From: Trachelipus rathkii
Lineage: Eukaryota > Arthropoda > Malacostraca > Isopoda > Trachelipodidae
DNA length: 22,500 nt
NCBI GenBank assembly: GCA_015478945.1
Contig: JABUQX010061559.1
Location: 25,001 to 47,500 of the forward strand
Reading direction: 5' to 3'
Shown: piece by piece, positions 1 through 11,470 of the stretch
Numbering within the stretch: position 1 is the first letter of the stretch
Layout of the letters: every line of letters begins with the position of its first letter
Notes under the pieces: generated by a model
What the model was told of the DNA's origin: nothing
Database searches by the model: none
The model's input: the letters and a program-made list of their open reading frames with translations, nothing else
Translations under genes and position numbers: made by a program

Positions 1-1269
1 CGGCTGTATTCAAAAAGAGATTAATAACTGCGCGATAATACAATTTCCTTCAAATATAGGTTACAACGAATTATAATCGGTCCAGCTACTATAGGAATAC
101 GGGGACAAAATCTATGCGTAGGTGGCGCAGGTTGACATATACAACACAAAGCCATTATGACCGGATATTGTGACACACGAGCCGGTAACACCAACTTAAG
201 CTCTCCAAACGCACTCCCCTTTTTGAGTATAGTACCTCGCCCTCCCTCTTTGCTTACATATGCTCCCATATGCTTCATTACAACGAGATCAACGACATCA
301 AATTAATATCGGCTAGTGGAGCCTAATAGAAACTGCACAGAGCAGACTTCATCTCACTCCTCATATTCTTAAACAACCATAGTTGGTGCTTCCTCAGGGT
401 TCTGTTCAATACCTCAATAACAATATCTAGCTTTGATATACTCTAAACTTTTACGATTACATGAATCTATTCTCACCTGACCACATTGCTATATCTCAAA
501 TACCATCTCATAGTTTATGCACGATAAGTGACCACATCGATCTCAATATAAACTCCATTTCATTCGTCTTCAGCAACTCGACTCATACAATAATCTGCAT
601 ACCCTGCGTACAAAATTGGTACTGTCATTAATCGAAAAATGTCCCGTTCTACGTCATGCAATGCTCCGAAATCATCGATCCTCCTTCTCTCAGCTCTGAA
701 ATCATAGGACTAGATATTAAAGCGAGTGAGAAGCGGTGCTCAACAACTATGTAGAGATTTAATTCTTTAAACTCAACTTCTATCAAATCTCCCCATCTGC
801 ATAAAAACACATGCTTCTATAACTTTCCAAGACTAGTCCTACTTTTCGCACGAGTTCTTCTCGCTACTCCTGAATATAATGCTAATAATAAAACAATCCT
901 TGGCCTTCCCAAACTATATTAACAGATAATGAAAAATGACGGTTGGAAAAACCCACCTAAAAACAAGACATGACGGAGATATGAACGCATAGAGCATTGC
1001 ACGCAAAAAGAAACTGAAAAGAGTTGTAACTTAAATGCTGAGAAGACTCTAATTCCGTGCCTTCTCAGATCTACCTACTAATACAAGGGGTTCTCATCCG
1101 GCCCTAATTGTATGGAAGTATACTTGATTCTCATTATATAACTGAGGGGGCTCTGGTATTCATCAACCGGCTTTTATGGACAGAGTTCTCGAAGTCAATA
1201 AAAAGCCAAATAAGCGTCAAATAAAACAAAATAATATAAAAGTACTGTGTCTTGTACTTTCACACTTCA

Positions 1270-1358
1270 CTTGAACACCTGTATTTAGGTTTATGGATTT
1301 ATAGCTTCATAGATTTATCTACTTTTCTAAATAGTATCGTAGCTGGCAGGTGTTCAAG
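1270..1358. repeat. Perfect 12-bp inverted repeat, 65-nt spacer
   Basis: CTTGAACACCTG at 1270-1281 is the exact reverse complement of CAGGTGTTCAAG at 1347-1358. The spacer is AT-rich and the complementarity does not extend beyond the arms. It could be a remnant of a small terminal-inverted-repeat element or a chance pairing; no target duplication is evident outside the arms. Confidence 0.4.
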
Positions 1359-1759
1359 AGGAATATTACCAAAGCATCGCTTAACGTCAACTTCAACTAA
1401 ACTTATAACAGTACGTAACCTCTCGTAATAGCAAAAGGAGTAGTGCTGTGTCATTGCTCACGAGTATTTGTGTAGATATATTGGTAACTCTACTATAGTG
1501 AACTTATAAGTAATCGCTGCTAGGTAGCTTCCATATATATAAACTTTTACCTTGACCATTACCTACTGCTTCATGTGAGATAACATACATCTTATCTAAT
1601 TACTTCTGTGTTTCTCATGCTTGTTATATTTATATCATCCCTACAACTTATTTAAAGCACTTAGCGTCTGTGACATCTATAACTGCGTAATTTGCTGCTA
1701 TAGCGTATGAATCGTCAAATTTTGGACGTATGATATTAACACCCTCCATTCTACCTGTA

Positions 1760-1792
1760 ATAATAAATAGGGCACTCTGCCCTGTTTATTAT
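1760..1792. repeat. Strong hairpin: 15-bp stem, 3-nt loop
   Basis: The left arm ends in AATAAATAGGGCA and the right arm is TGCCCTGTTTATT followed by ATA. They pair over 15 positions with one G-T wobble (68/84) and a CTC loop at 1775-1777. It lies just upstream of the long AT-only tract. Nothing coding surrounds it and there is no U-rich run after it, so it is not a bacterial-type terminator. Its role is unknown. Confidence 0.6.
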
Positions 1793-1828
1793 AGTATGAG
1801 CAAATAAAAAGTTCATGAAGAAATACTG

Positions 1829-2054
1829 TATAAAAAAAAATATATTAATATAGATATATAATAATATATATAATAAAATAAATAATTAATATATATTATA
1901 ATATATATAATAAAATAAATTATTAATAATATAATAAATATAATAATATTAATATTAATATAATAAAAAATATATATATATAATAATTAAAATATAATAT
2001 ATATAATATATAAATAATATATTAATATATATAAATATATATATATATAATATA
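1829..2054. repeat. AT-only low-complexity tract
   Basis: About 225 bases of almost only A and T in imperfect ATATTAAT / TAATAATA words, ending at a sharp return to mixed sequence near 2055. Unlike the tracts after 12250 it is an irregular mixture rather than clean (TA)n, which suggests an older and mutated array. Confidence 0.85.
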
Positions 2055-2880
2055 CAAGCCGGCTGACAGGAGTATACGTAGATAGTTCAGTTCTCACAGG
2101 TTAGGAAGATCGCTTAAGCAAATTTTCCAAGAAAGTATATCTATGGGATAATGTCAGATGCGCACGGTAGATTCCGCAAAAAATTCTGTGAGGCACAGAT
2201 TGGGAGTATGAAGATGGTCGGAGTCGATTATAGCATATATAGACTCGCTGTAGTAGTAGAAATGGAAAGTTGGATCTTCTGCTGCATAACAAGGTACGTC
2301 GGATCGAGTCGAAAAATTTATTTATAAGTACATCTCTAATGTAATTATATATTATATCTCAATTATTGATAGTGAGTTATACTTACTCTATCTCACTTAT
2401 ATTATATCTCTCTACTCCTATAATTAACTATTCATTAATTATCACTTCTCTCGGTGATTCATTATATAATATGATGTGAGTGTAAATATTATATTGATGT
2501 GATAACTATGTATCTCCTGTGAGTGATCTCACGATATTATTCTCTTAAGTGTGCTCAGTTTTTTCTCATATAAATAATGAAGAATTTATCTCTCTATGTG
2601 ATGTCATATTATTGTGTGGAATATAAGTTGTTAGAATCTCAGTGTCAGTTAGTGTATAAAAATCCGATATACTTACTTATTCGTGCCATTAATTATTGGA
2701 TAGTATTAAGTTAGTGTATAATCTTTAATAATCTAGAATTGATTATTATTGGGATTTATTAACTTATTATAAATTTAGAACAAGTATATACATACTTTAC
2801 AAATTTACTTTATTCATAGTGCTAGCTATTTTAAATCGTCTTATTTACATATAATAATTATAATAATAAATTATTTTGCA
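2055..2880. other. No recognisable gene
   Basis: AT-rich sequence with many TATCTC / TTATATCTC words between about 2340 and 2480, but no clear repeat unit and no open frame with recognisable protein. The minus-strand open stretch at 2101-2292 has no family resemblance. Confidence 0.5.
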
Positions 2881-3480
2881 TTTGTTATATTTCAGTAATA
2901 TACTAACTTCAGTATATACGCTCCGAAACTCGAACTTAGAGTTATACTTTAGAGAATATTGTCATAGATGATATAAGTGTACAGCGTGAAATCCTTTTGT
3001 TTCACTGATCGTTGTTAATGTGAACGATAGCGTATTGCGTACAAACGTCTTATTTTCGACTCTGATCTTACTTTTGGAGATGTGAGATTGCATTGTGAAA
3101 ATAACGTGGTAATACTGTTTGCTTTATTCTTCTCAAAAGCATGCCCAAATTTAATATGAGTATAAACTCAAGAAAAAAATGAAGTTTACTGTAAACATCT
3201 CTCTAAGCACTAAGAGAGATGAGTTTTCAGTAGTCGAACATATTAAAGAAATAATTGTACATGACTATGGAAAGTCTGCGAGCTCTACGAATAGTTTCCT
3301 GTGTGCAGTGTAGCTGATAAGTGAGTCGAGGCGCGAGTCAAGAGATCGGAGCTGTGAGTTCGTAAAACAAATATTCTGTTTTTAAGCTGGTATATAGGGG
3401 TCGACGTGTGAGTCGGAGAGGGTAGGAGACCAACCTAACATCACTGCGATCGTCAGTTCGCCGAGTACGATATAATATTT
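2881..3480. repeat. Diverged duplicated module, copy A
   Basis: This stretch aligns in order with 3691-4380. Shared landmarks are TTATATTTCAGTAAT (about 2885), TTCTCAAAAGCA-GCC (about 3130), an A-run followed by TTTACTGTAA (3185), TAAGCACTA (3204-3212) and TTTCCTGTG-CAGTGTA (about 3296). Identity is low and patchy, so the duplication is old. The two copies lie about 800 bp apart in the same orientation. The last 180 bases contain GAGTCGG-like words. No open frame follows the duplication. Confidence 0.6.
3196..3221. repeat. 9-bp hairpin around the conserved loop AAGCACTA
   Basis: CATCTCTCT (3196-3204) and AGAGAGATG (3213-3221) are exact reverse complements enclosing AAGCACTA. Immediately upstream, GTTTAC-T-GTAAAC (3184-3196) is a second perfect 6-bp inverted repeat. 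In copy B the same TAAGCACTA (3991-3999) is followed by another hairpin, ATGCTG-AGTC-CAGCAT (3999-4014), so the loop word is kept while the pairing sequence differs. Confidence 0.5.
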
Positions 3481-3690
3481 TGATAGATGATCCCAGCATT
3501 GGATTTATTTACATATAATTAGAAGTATAAATCTATATAGGTAATTATTATTAATTATCATCATCTCCTCTATCTTTTTCATATTATTTTCTAATTATAT
3601 TAATCTCACTCTCTTATCTCATTATCATTTTGACAGCATAGTACTGCATATGATAATCAATCTCATTAATATTATTATTGAAATGTATTT

Positions 3691-4380
3691 ACACACTGTT
3701 ATATTTTCAGTAATGGCTCGCTTGATCTCAATAAACGAGAGAATATAAAATATCGAAGTTTGCAAACTATAATCAATACGCTTTTGACATCCATTTGTTT
3801 TTCAAACCCTAACAATATATGATTTGTCAATGTGTTGAGCGCCTGCATCTATTGTCTTTACGGCTACCTTTTACCGTAATAGCATTGAGATTATATCATG
3901 GAAAAACGCTGTCGTCACTGATTTCCTATTCTCAAAAGCAAGCCAAAATAAATAGTTGAAGCAAAAAAAAATGTTTTACTGTAACTCTGTTAAGCACTAT
4001 GCTGAGTCCAGCATCGATAATTTTTAATCTTAGACCTGCAAGTTAGTCAGCGGAGAATCGGACGTCGGAAGACGCTGTCCCGCAAGGATTCGAATTAATT
4101 TTCCTGTGCGGTGTATAAAAGCAGACAAAGTCGGAGTCGGCGGTATGTCTAGGATGTCGGCAGATCGGTCGTCCCGTGTCCTCCAAGCCTCGTTGCAGAG
4201 ATGATGCGGTGTTCGGGTGTCGGTGTCGGTGTTCTTCCGCGCGTTGTCGGTTGTGCGAAAAAACTCTTTGATATAAGTGGAGTCGGAGTACGGTAGTGGC
4301 TAGATCGGAGTCGTAGGTCGGAGTCGAGTCTGGAGTCGGATCGGTAGTCTCTCTCAGGAGTTCTGCTAAATCTCTCCACC
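3691..4380. repeat. Diverged duplicated module, copy B
   Basis: Partner of 2881-3480, sharing TTATATTTTCAGTAAT (about 3699), TTCTCAAAAGCAAGCC (about 3930), the A-run with TTTACTGTAA (3974), TAAGCACTA (3991) and TTTCCTGTGCGGTGTA (about 4100). It then passes into TCGGAG-rich sequence. A TATAAAAG word occurs at about 4113 but nothing downstream is coding. The long minus-strand open stretch across 4043-4528 is explained by the simple repeat (repeated Asp-Ser and Thr-Pro readings), not by a gene. Confidence 0.6.
4127..4350. repeat. Imperfect TCGGAG / GTGTCG simple repeat
   Basis: Repeated GTCGGAGTCGG, GTGTCGGTGTCGG and GGAGTCGG words occur at about 4129-4142, 4216-4232 and 4276-4348, separated by 10-60 bases of mixed sequence. 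This is the most GC-rich stretch of the left half. Related words (GAGTCGAG, GAGTCGGAG) occur at 3322 and 3410 in copy A, so the repeat probably belongs to the duplicated module. Confidence 0.6.
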
Positions 4381-4774
4381 AATTTGTATATTTACGGTAG
4401 ATATGAAAGAGTTTCGATAAAAATTTATTTATCTGACTCAATTGCTCCCCTGATATCGAATATATATATATAACAGAGCATATAAATAACATAAATATAT
4501 GTTTCAGAGCTAATAAATTACCATACAATATATAACATACCTTTTTATTATATCTTAGTATATATTATAAATCACTATTTATTTGATTTTCTTTTCAAAC
4601 TGGAACATTTATATATATAAATTATTATAAGTATCATTTTACTATAAATTATATAAAATATAGTATTTAGTAGAAAATATATATATATACTGAGTAATGA
4701 CGCTCACCTTCTGGAGTTTATATCTTACTAGACCGCTATATACTATATATTCACTTAGGGAATTTGACTCGTGA

Positions 4775-5600
4775 CGTTGAATGAGGTGTCTCTTCTTTAA
4801 ATCCCCCGCTGTTATATATAGTAATATGAGGGATGCTCTTGACCACCCAAAGACCTCTTCGTCCAATCTCGAACTAAATTCCGCACAAGCTCTCAGACGA
4901 TAGGCCACTGCGATTTCAGGTTTATTCTCTTTAGTAAATAATGACCCAACCACATAGGTTTAACCGTTAACCTTTCTTTTATTCCGAAAATAAGACTACA
5001 ATGTCTCCGAGGGTTAAAATATATTTTTAGTACCTCGCAAAACATATAAGTGTTGCTATATTACGTCTATCTCTTTAACCAAAATGCGAAAACTAAGACC
5101 GCCTATCCGGCTATGGCAAATTATCGTTCTCCTTAGAATATAGGTAACTCCAAGGTTACTTGGGTTATTTTAAAATAAATTAAAAAAAATAGAAGTGACG
5201 TAATTCCAATAATATTTGTTCAATTCTATAAACCAGTAAAAAATTGTAACATAAGTCCCTTCTCGATTGAGATTACATCTTTGGCGTTCCGTTTAGACTT
5301 ACGGCGATCAATATCTTCAGTGAGTCACGCCGACTTTCCACTCGTCTACCGTCCTCTGCCGACTACATTCTTTTCGTGGAAATACTTGTCACTCAGGTAG
5401 ATTATCGGGATTTAGATGAACGATCAGGTGACTTATCTTCTAAAGCTTTACCGTACCACTTACGCATAAGTATGAGTGTATGAATCTCTATTGAGGGTTC
5501 TTGGATGAGCTCTTATTACATGGTGCGCCAGATTTTAAACATTATCCCTCTCAAGCTGACTTTCCTTAAATAAATTGATTCGAGATCCTCACTCTCCTCA
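4775..5600 (-). mobile_element. Diverged LTR copy of the Gypsy element
   Basis: Collinear with the LTR at 11515-12131. Shared landmarks in order are TGAGGTG-TC-CTTCTTTAA-TCCCCC (about 4780), GATAGGCCACTGC (4899), CTCTTTAGTAAA (4927), GGTAACTCCAAGGTTACT (5143), AAAATAAATTAAAAAAAAT (5172), GACTTTCCAC (5332), TATTGAGGGTTC-TGGA-GAG (about 5489) and CTTAAATAA-TTG (about 5567). It is about 200 bases longer than its partner because of many small insertions. Same orientation. It is either the 3' LTR of the same element (internal part 5.6-9.2 kb unrecognisable) or a solo LTR; the sequence does not decide. The outer ends are approximate. Confidence 0.6.
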
Positions 5601-8600
5601 ATCCATAGGATCGCGGCTTCTATATATTTCCTTTGACTATTCGTACCTTCTCATTCCGCTCTAAATCACCATTAATTCGCTTCGCGACGGCTTTAAATCT
5701 CGCCTAGCTTATCAAGATAAACGAACCAGTAAATTAAGAGTTTCGTGATGATTACCACATAAGCCATGCTTGGCGGTCCTGCATCTAATACTGCTGGTTA
5801 TAGTGTAAAGTACTACATTACTTCCTCTTTGCGAGAACAAATACCAACACATACGAGTCTTTTTAGTCGCGCGAAACAGTATACTTATAATAATAATAAT
5901 ACACAGAGGATGACAAAAAAAGATTAACTTCATGTCATAAGTTATACAATATTCTCTCAGCGGCATTTAAACAACTTGCGCACATAACATTTATAAAATG
6001 ACTACTCAATGATGGTATAAATAAGTACACTAAAATACATTAAACGTTAAAGGTACTTTACCAAATATGCTCATAGCATATATCTATATTATGCCCGAAG
6101 TACATAAGTTAGACATTTACACTACATCTTGAACCAAAGAATTTTCAGATATACATGGTGAAATTGTAATAGATTAGTATCTCAACGCAAATACGAGCAT
6201 TAATTGGTCTTACACATCGATAGATCTATAAAACAATGAGTTATGACTACAATTATTGTGAAAAACTCATTAACAAATACCAATATTGTTTCTATACTAT
6301 ATCAGAAAATATAAAGCGCTTGCACTTATTCATACATACGTTTCCGCCTACTTGGTTAGTTACAACGTTAGAATAAAAAAAACATACAAAGATTTTAAAT
6401 GTAATAATAACACAAATTTTTTTAGGTTACGTATATATATATAGGATAATAATATATACTTTACAAAAAATATTTTACATTAAGGTTTGTTTGGTATGGA
6501 ATGGTTTTACTGACGCTCGCGCGTTTGCTATTCGATAATGTAGACCTCTCACTTCATGATCGGCACACTCGTAATTGTTCGCCGGCGAAACATGATTTCT
6601 GGATGGTGCTCTGCAAAGGAGAATATTCTCGACAAAACACATTGGATGTAATTATAGGGAGATATCTCGTTGTACAACATCTGATTTATTAATATTAGGA
6701 GTCTATGATAGTAGTGTGCGAGGGGTTCTCCAAGTCGATCAATGAGAGAAACTCTTTTTTTCTCGAGTGCTTCACCTCGTTTGCACTAGGCTACTGTAAA
6801 ACCTCACTATTAACGATGCCGTACCTATCGTTCGACACAGGTGTGTAAAGCAACAAGGTAGAAGTTCCTTGTGTCAAGTAGCTGCTCATATCATCGATCT
6901 TCTCTTTATAATAGCGTAATTCTATTACCCGTTCCTCGCAATTCCATATTAACATGGTGTAACAAATGCTTTATATACATTTTGCGTGTGCAGGGATTAT
7001 TGACAACGAATAACCTATCGTCAACTGACGCGGTATTGCAAGGTGTAAGATAGTCTCCGACTAAATTCATTAGTTCTCATTTCTAGCGAATGAATATTTC
7101 TCATACAAGACCTTCAATAATTCTATGTTCTGAAGAGGTGAAAATTTGATTATGGAAAGACGATCTAGCCGGTGAGATAAGAGGTGATTTTCACATATTA
7201 CAGCCTTTGTAAAAAAGGAATTTAATACCCTGCACGTCTAATATAGAGACAGTTGAATCCAGCGACTCGCGAAGCGCTAATATATTAATTAGGTTAATGG
7301 GCAAAGTGTGGTGCGGTAACCATACATCTAGCTCTTTCTAGACCCATGAGGATTGCCACTTTACAATAAAAGAATCTCAGTCGAGATATATCTTGCTATC
7401 AGATATATACTTAGTCATTATAGAGCTCATTCGGGGTCCTCTTAGGATAAAAAGAGTGCATATCGTGTCTTAATGTCGATATTGTGCGAGAACCAATACC
7501 TTCTCTATAAGGAAGATACCCGTCTGGTCAGTACAAACCTCAAATTCCATACACTTCTAGAATTCTCGAGGCTCTAGACAGAATCACGTAGAAGTGACAG
7601 TCCATAGTAAGTGGCAACGTTCGCGGACAGTCTAGCACGAATGTCCTATTGGTAAGATAGACTGTTAGTACAAGAGACTTTTTAAATTTGCATGTGTCTC
7701 TGTTGACAAGAAGAACAAGCGTTCTCGCATTCTCACATCTCTTCGGTTGTTTCCTCAATTTATAATGAATATATATCGACAAAGCTCTGTCTGAATGCTC
7801 CACTAGAGAAATAGCGGTGCGTTGTGACGTAAAGTCCGAGCAATAGGTCACATAGTGTGGCGTGTTTCTCAAAGCGCTCGCGAAGAATTTTCTAATGGAA
7901 AATAACAGGTTTGCGGGTTGATATATTGCTGGTGTAACCTGCGTTGAAGATCTTGACATTATGCCAATACTTGTCAGTCCCATGTACTCGAAATATTCTT
8001 CATTATTACTCCGATAGTTAGGAGTCCAGATATAGGGTAAGAGAACGCGTCCCTGGTTCATATCTAACCGATAAGAGAAGCTTTGACACTGTGAGACACA
8101 TGCTCATCGTGATAAACCTTTGTTTCAAGGTATCTGGTGATTTTTCGTTACCTTGATGTGTTATATATAGAAGATGTGGTCTGATGGGATAAGGATTAAG
8201 TACGTGTTTTCGCACCACATTTGAATAGAATTCATAGAAGTGGGGAATAGCTTATTGAAGTCTTTGGCACATTGTTATGTTTTACATTCGATTCAATCTC
8301 TCTAGGTTTAGGTATTTTAGATGTGTACTTCTGTGATCGTTGGCACATTAATAATTTCAGAAGGGAATAAGCGCTCAAAAAACTGAAGCAATCGCAGACA
8401 AGGAGGAAATTAATTAGATTATTTTGGAGCGTCATAAAGCATCAGCTACCACGTAATTTCTGAATCCTCTAATTATATTAAGTGCCCACATGAGATGAGA
8501 GTTTATTCCAAAATTTATTAGATAAGAAATTGATGGTCTCTTTGCATGGCGATCCGCTCTTTTCGCTGGATTCTGGGCTTATATTATAACAGCTCGAAGC

Positions 8601-9239
8601 CTAATTCCTAGGAGCGGTGTTGTATATCTTGCTTTACACAAGTGATCGTACAATGGTCCTAATCCATACCCTTTTCCTTAGAAACTTATGTTATAGGATA
8701 TTATGATATATTAATTGTTAACAGCAACTATTCAATCCATTGCTCTGTTTGCTAAGAGTTCTCTGTCTGAACCATGCTAGAATCTTTAACTATTGATTGG
8801 TGGTTAGATCAATTCAATTAGCTGTATTCAAAGAGCCATCATTTAGTATTGTTTAGCTCATCAATCATCTCGATGCAGTCGCTCAAGCTCAGATTGGTGA
8901 TTGGGACAGAGAGCAGAGATCCGTCGTACCAGTATATAGGCTAGTTGTAAGTCGTTTACTCTTGGGATCGAGAGGAGATTTGTGACGCACGCTTGCTTGC
9001 GGGTTAGCTATGATCGAGTGTTGTAATTGCTGTGAAAAGTTTCTCTAGAGCCTGCTCTCGTGAGGATCTCCAAGAAATTTATAGACGCAATAACTTAGTA
9101 TATGTTTTTTAGCGACACTTAAGTCGGATATTGGCTTATTGCCAACGTTAAAGCCGTGTGGAAAAAAAAAACTAAATTAGCAAAATTTGGAATCACACAA
9201 CGATCATACGTCTCTTTCTGATCTCCAGAGGAAGGCGTC
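5601..9239. other. No recognisable gene over 3.6 kb
   Basis: If the LTR-like copies at 4.8 and 11.5 kb bound one element, this stretch should hold RNase H and integrase on the minus strand. I looked for the TDAS, HH-CC zinc and D-D-E surroundings and could not see them. Open stretches at 6501-6692 (+), 6871-7053 (+) and 7540-8218 (-, two overlapping frames) have no recognisable residues or codon bias. It reads as old decayed DNA. Confidence 0.5.
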
Positions 9240-9249
9240 AAAGCCTCAT

Positions 9250-10740
9250 GCGCCCAACTAACACCATACACTCAACAAAGGAACCATCAGAGCACCGAAA
9301 GAACCTAGCAATTATTCAACACATGTCACGGTTGGATAAGAGAATAGGCGAAAAAATTCAGACTTCTTAGAATCAGTTGTACTAAGACCATGGGAAGAAA
9401 TATGATAATATTGATAACTTTAAAAAGTCTAGAGATCATTGCATAAATAAACACAGTATCCCAAAACGAGGGATTTCATTGCATGTAAAATTTGAAAATA
9501 TTTGACATATAATATATCTTTGTGTTGTTCTTGATTCTCTGAGAAAATGAATGTCATCCAGATACACAAAAACAAAAGGAATATCTCGAAAAATTGAATC
9601 CATAAAGCGCTGGAAAGCAGCTCCAGCATTGCGAAGACCAAAAGGCATAGAAACAAATTCAAAAAGACCAAAATGGGTCGCAACGGCAGTTTTTTTCCAT
9701 GTCTTCCGGATGAGTAGGATCTGATGATATGGCCCGGAGAAGATCTACTTTACTGTTATACCATTGCGTAGGGCCGCGAAGTTATTGAGACAAAACTGTT
9801 AATATATGGAAACAGGATTAACGATCTGGTTTTGTCACAGAATTTAAAGTTCTAAAATCACCACATGGACGCCATTCTCTGGAGCTTCTTAGGAACGAGA
9901 TGAAAGGTGATGACCAGGGGGATTTAGAAGGGTGAAATAATACCAGCTTTTAAGAGAGTATTAAACTCAGTTTTTGCAACTGGCTAATTTATCCTTCTGT
10001 GTTAGACGGACGAAAATTTTGCAAAACAGGGGGGAGCGTCACTATGTCTCTATACGGTGAAAATTTTAGATTTATACTCAGAATTTTGGTAAGGGATTAA
10101 TAGGTTACGTTAGAGATGGGAAATCCTCCAAAAGTTGAGTTACTAACTGGAATGAAGAAGGAAAAATATTAAAAAATTGGGTAATGGCACAGAAACATTT
10201 AGAATTCGAATAGGAGCCTCTGTAGGTTCGTAGTGGAATCCAAAATAAATTTTTGACCACAATCCAAAATTAATATAAAATGATGGAAGAAATCCATGGC
10301 GAGAAAGGGTTTTGCTATGTCTGCAACTAGAAAGGTCCAATTGAAAATTCACGGGCGAAGGAGGATGGTAAAGCTTAAAAAATGCTGTAAGTTCACCAAT
10401 GGACACTTAATAGGAGTAATTATTTGCTGCAGTACATGAAACTGCGGTAGGAGAAAGATAGAAAAATTACGTGCTATCGATATAGGAAGGGCTGTTATAC
10501 TTGCGTTAGTGTCGACTAAAAAGTCTATGGTTTTTTCCAAAAAAACAAAACAGCAGTTTTGGGAAATGCAAGCCCAAGATGGCGCTTATTGGATCTCGCT
10601 TTGTTAGTTTTTGGAAAGTAGGAACAGGTGATGAGGGAAAGAAGAAGATGCAGGTGAAGAAGGTCTAGAAGAGGGATATATTTGTAAGCCTTGTTTGTAT
10701 GGCCATTGACACCAAGGATTACAATTCCTAGCTTGTGTAC
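9250..10740 (-). pseudogene. Gypsy pol: protease and reverse transcriptase remains
   Basis: At about 10730-10690 one frame reads RNCNPWCQW, the Cys motif that ends Gag or opens Pol in many arthropod Gypsy elements. The protease follows with LVDTNAS (10505-10513 for DTN); the usual third active-site residue Gly is Asn here. The RT blocks then come in order: WRPCGDFRTLN (about 9880), VDLLRA (about 9750), a Phe-Glu-Phe-Val segment, then [17 protein letters not shown] (starting at 9648) and the catalytic YLDDI (YLDD at 9553-9564). After YLDDI the frame changes at SENQEQHKD, and a weak thumb-region resemblance runs to about 9300. At least four frameshifts are needed to follow the domain. It once copied the element RNA into DNA in cytoplasmic particles; it is certainly inactive now. 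Confidence 0.92.
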
Positions 10741-10881
10741 CAAAGTATAGATTTCTAATCGTAATAAAACGATTTAAGGCCAAAAGGAACAGAAGATATT
10801 GAAAGTAGGCTTATGAAAATTGTTAAACAGGATTGTAACTACAGGAGCAGCAGCTCGCTGCAGTTTTTGGAGACTTAAGGA

Positions 10882-11388
10882 TTACAAAATGGTAAAAGAC
10901 TCGTTGGCTAATGCGCCTAATTGTTCCAATGAGAGAGAAGTTCGGGCGGCAATAACAGCACGAATAGAGAAAGGAAGAGCGTCAAGAAAACGAAGGCGCA
11001 CGATATCTTCACCAACATTTAATTTAGATGCTAAATTTAAAATGTCGTGAAGATACACAGATGGTCTACCAGTAAAAGGTTGTTTGGACAGTAGCTCCTG
11101 AAACATTTCTGTTTTGCTCTGTTCGAATAGGGAAATGATAGATTCCTTAAGGGAAGAATAATTTTTACTTTCGAGTTCAGAGGGAGAAATGCGAGAAACA
11201 ACTTTTGCAGGAAGGTTAGAAAAGAGCTTGATAGCTACGAGGAGGGCTAGCGTTTGATATAAAGTCCATTTAGTAAAAAAATATGGGCCTCAAAACCTGG
11301 GTTGTCGCACTCGCCGCTTTTATCTATGCAGCAACTTTAATCATTTCCTGAGCAAAGCAGCAGTGTTCGATTCCTCGTTGTCCGACAT
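10882..11388 (-). pseudogene. Gypsy gag capsid remains
   Basis: The likely start is ATG at 11388-11386, reading MSDNEESNTAA, a typical acidic Gag N-terminus. Frameshifts follow, then a long clean stretch (11106-10882) with LHDILNLASK and, further on, RFLDALPFSIRAVIAAR and SLEQLGALAN. This matches the C-terminal half of the Gypsy capsid domain ('L..LP..I...L......L..LA..AD'). It encoded the particle protein that packages element RNA. The intact 75-codon stretch shows slower visible decay than the pol region. Confidence 0.85.
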
Positions 11389-11470
11389 TGTGACTTATTT
11401 AGTTACTGTTTGAAAAAGATTGTGAAGGTTGATGAAGATTGCTGGGTTTCTTCTTGTTCTTCTATTGAAT

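Larger units (their letters stand above)
1..1828. other. No recognisable gene; decayed intergenic DNA
   Basis: All six frames are broken by frequent stops. The longest open stretch (minus strand, 21-278) has no residue pattern I recognise. Base composition is moderately AT-rich without obvious codon periodicity. Two inverted repeats inside it (1270-1358 and 1760-1792) are listed separately; otherwise I see nothing that supports a feature. Confidence 0.6.

Noticed and set aside
4111..4120. TATAAAAG word as a promoter
   Set aside because: No coding sequence or transcript-like feature follows on the plus strand, and TATA words are frequent in this composition.
3300..4380. CRISPR-like or satellite array
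   Set aside because: Repeat words are short, irregularly spaced and imperfect, without unique spacers of constant length.
4043..4528. Minus-strand open stretch of 161 codons with Ser/Thr/Pro/Asp-rich sequence
   Set aside because: It crosses the TCGGAG simple repeat, which reads as a repetitive peptide in any open frame. There is no recognisable domain and the start lies in AT-rich sequence.
7540..8218. Two overlapping minus-strand open stretches (173 and 66 codons)
   Set aside because: No motif, no compositional bias and no relation to Gypsy integrase or RNase H could be seen. The length is not exceptional in 3.6 kb of non-coding DNA.
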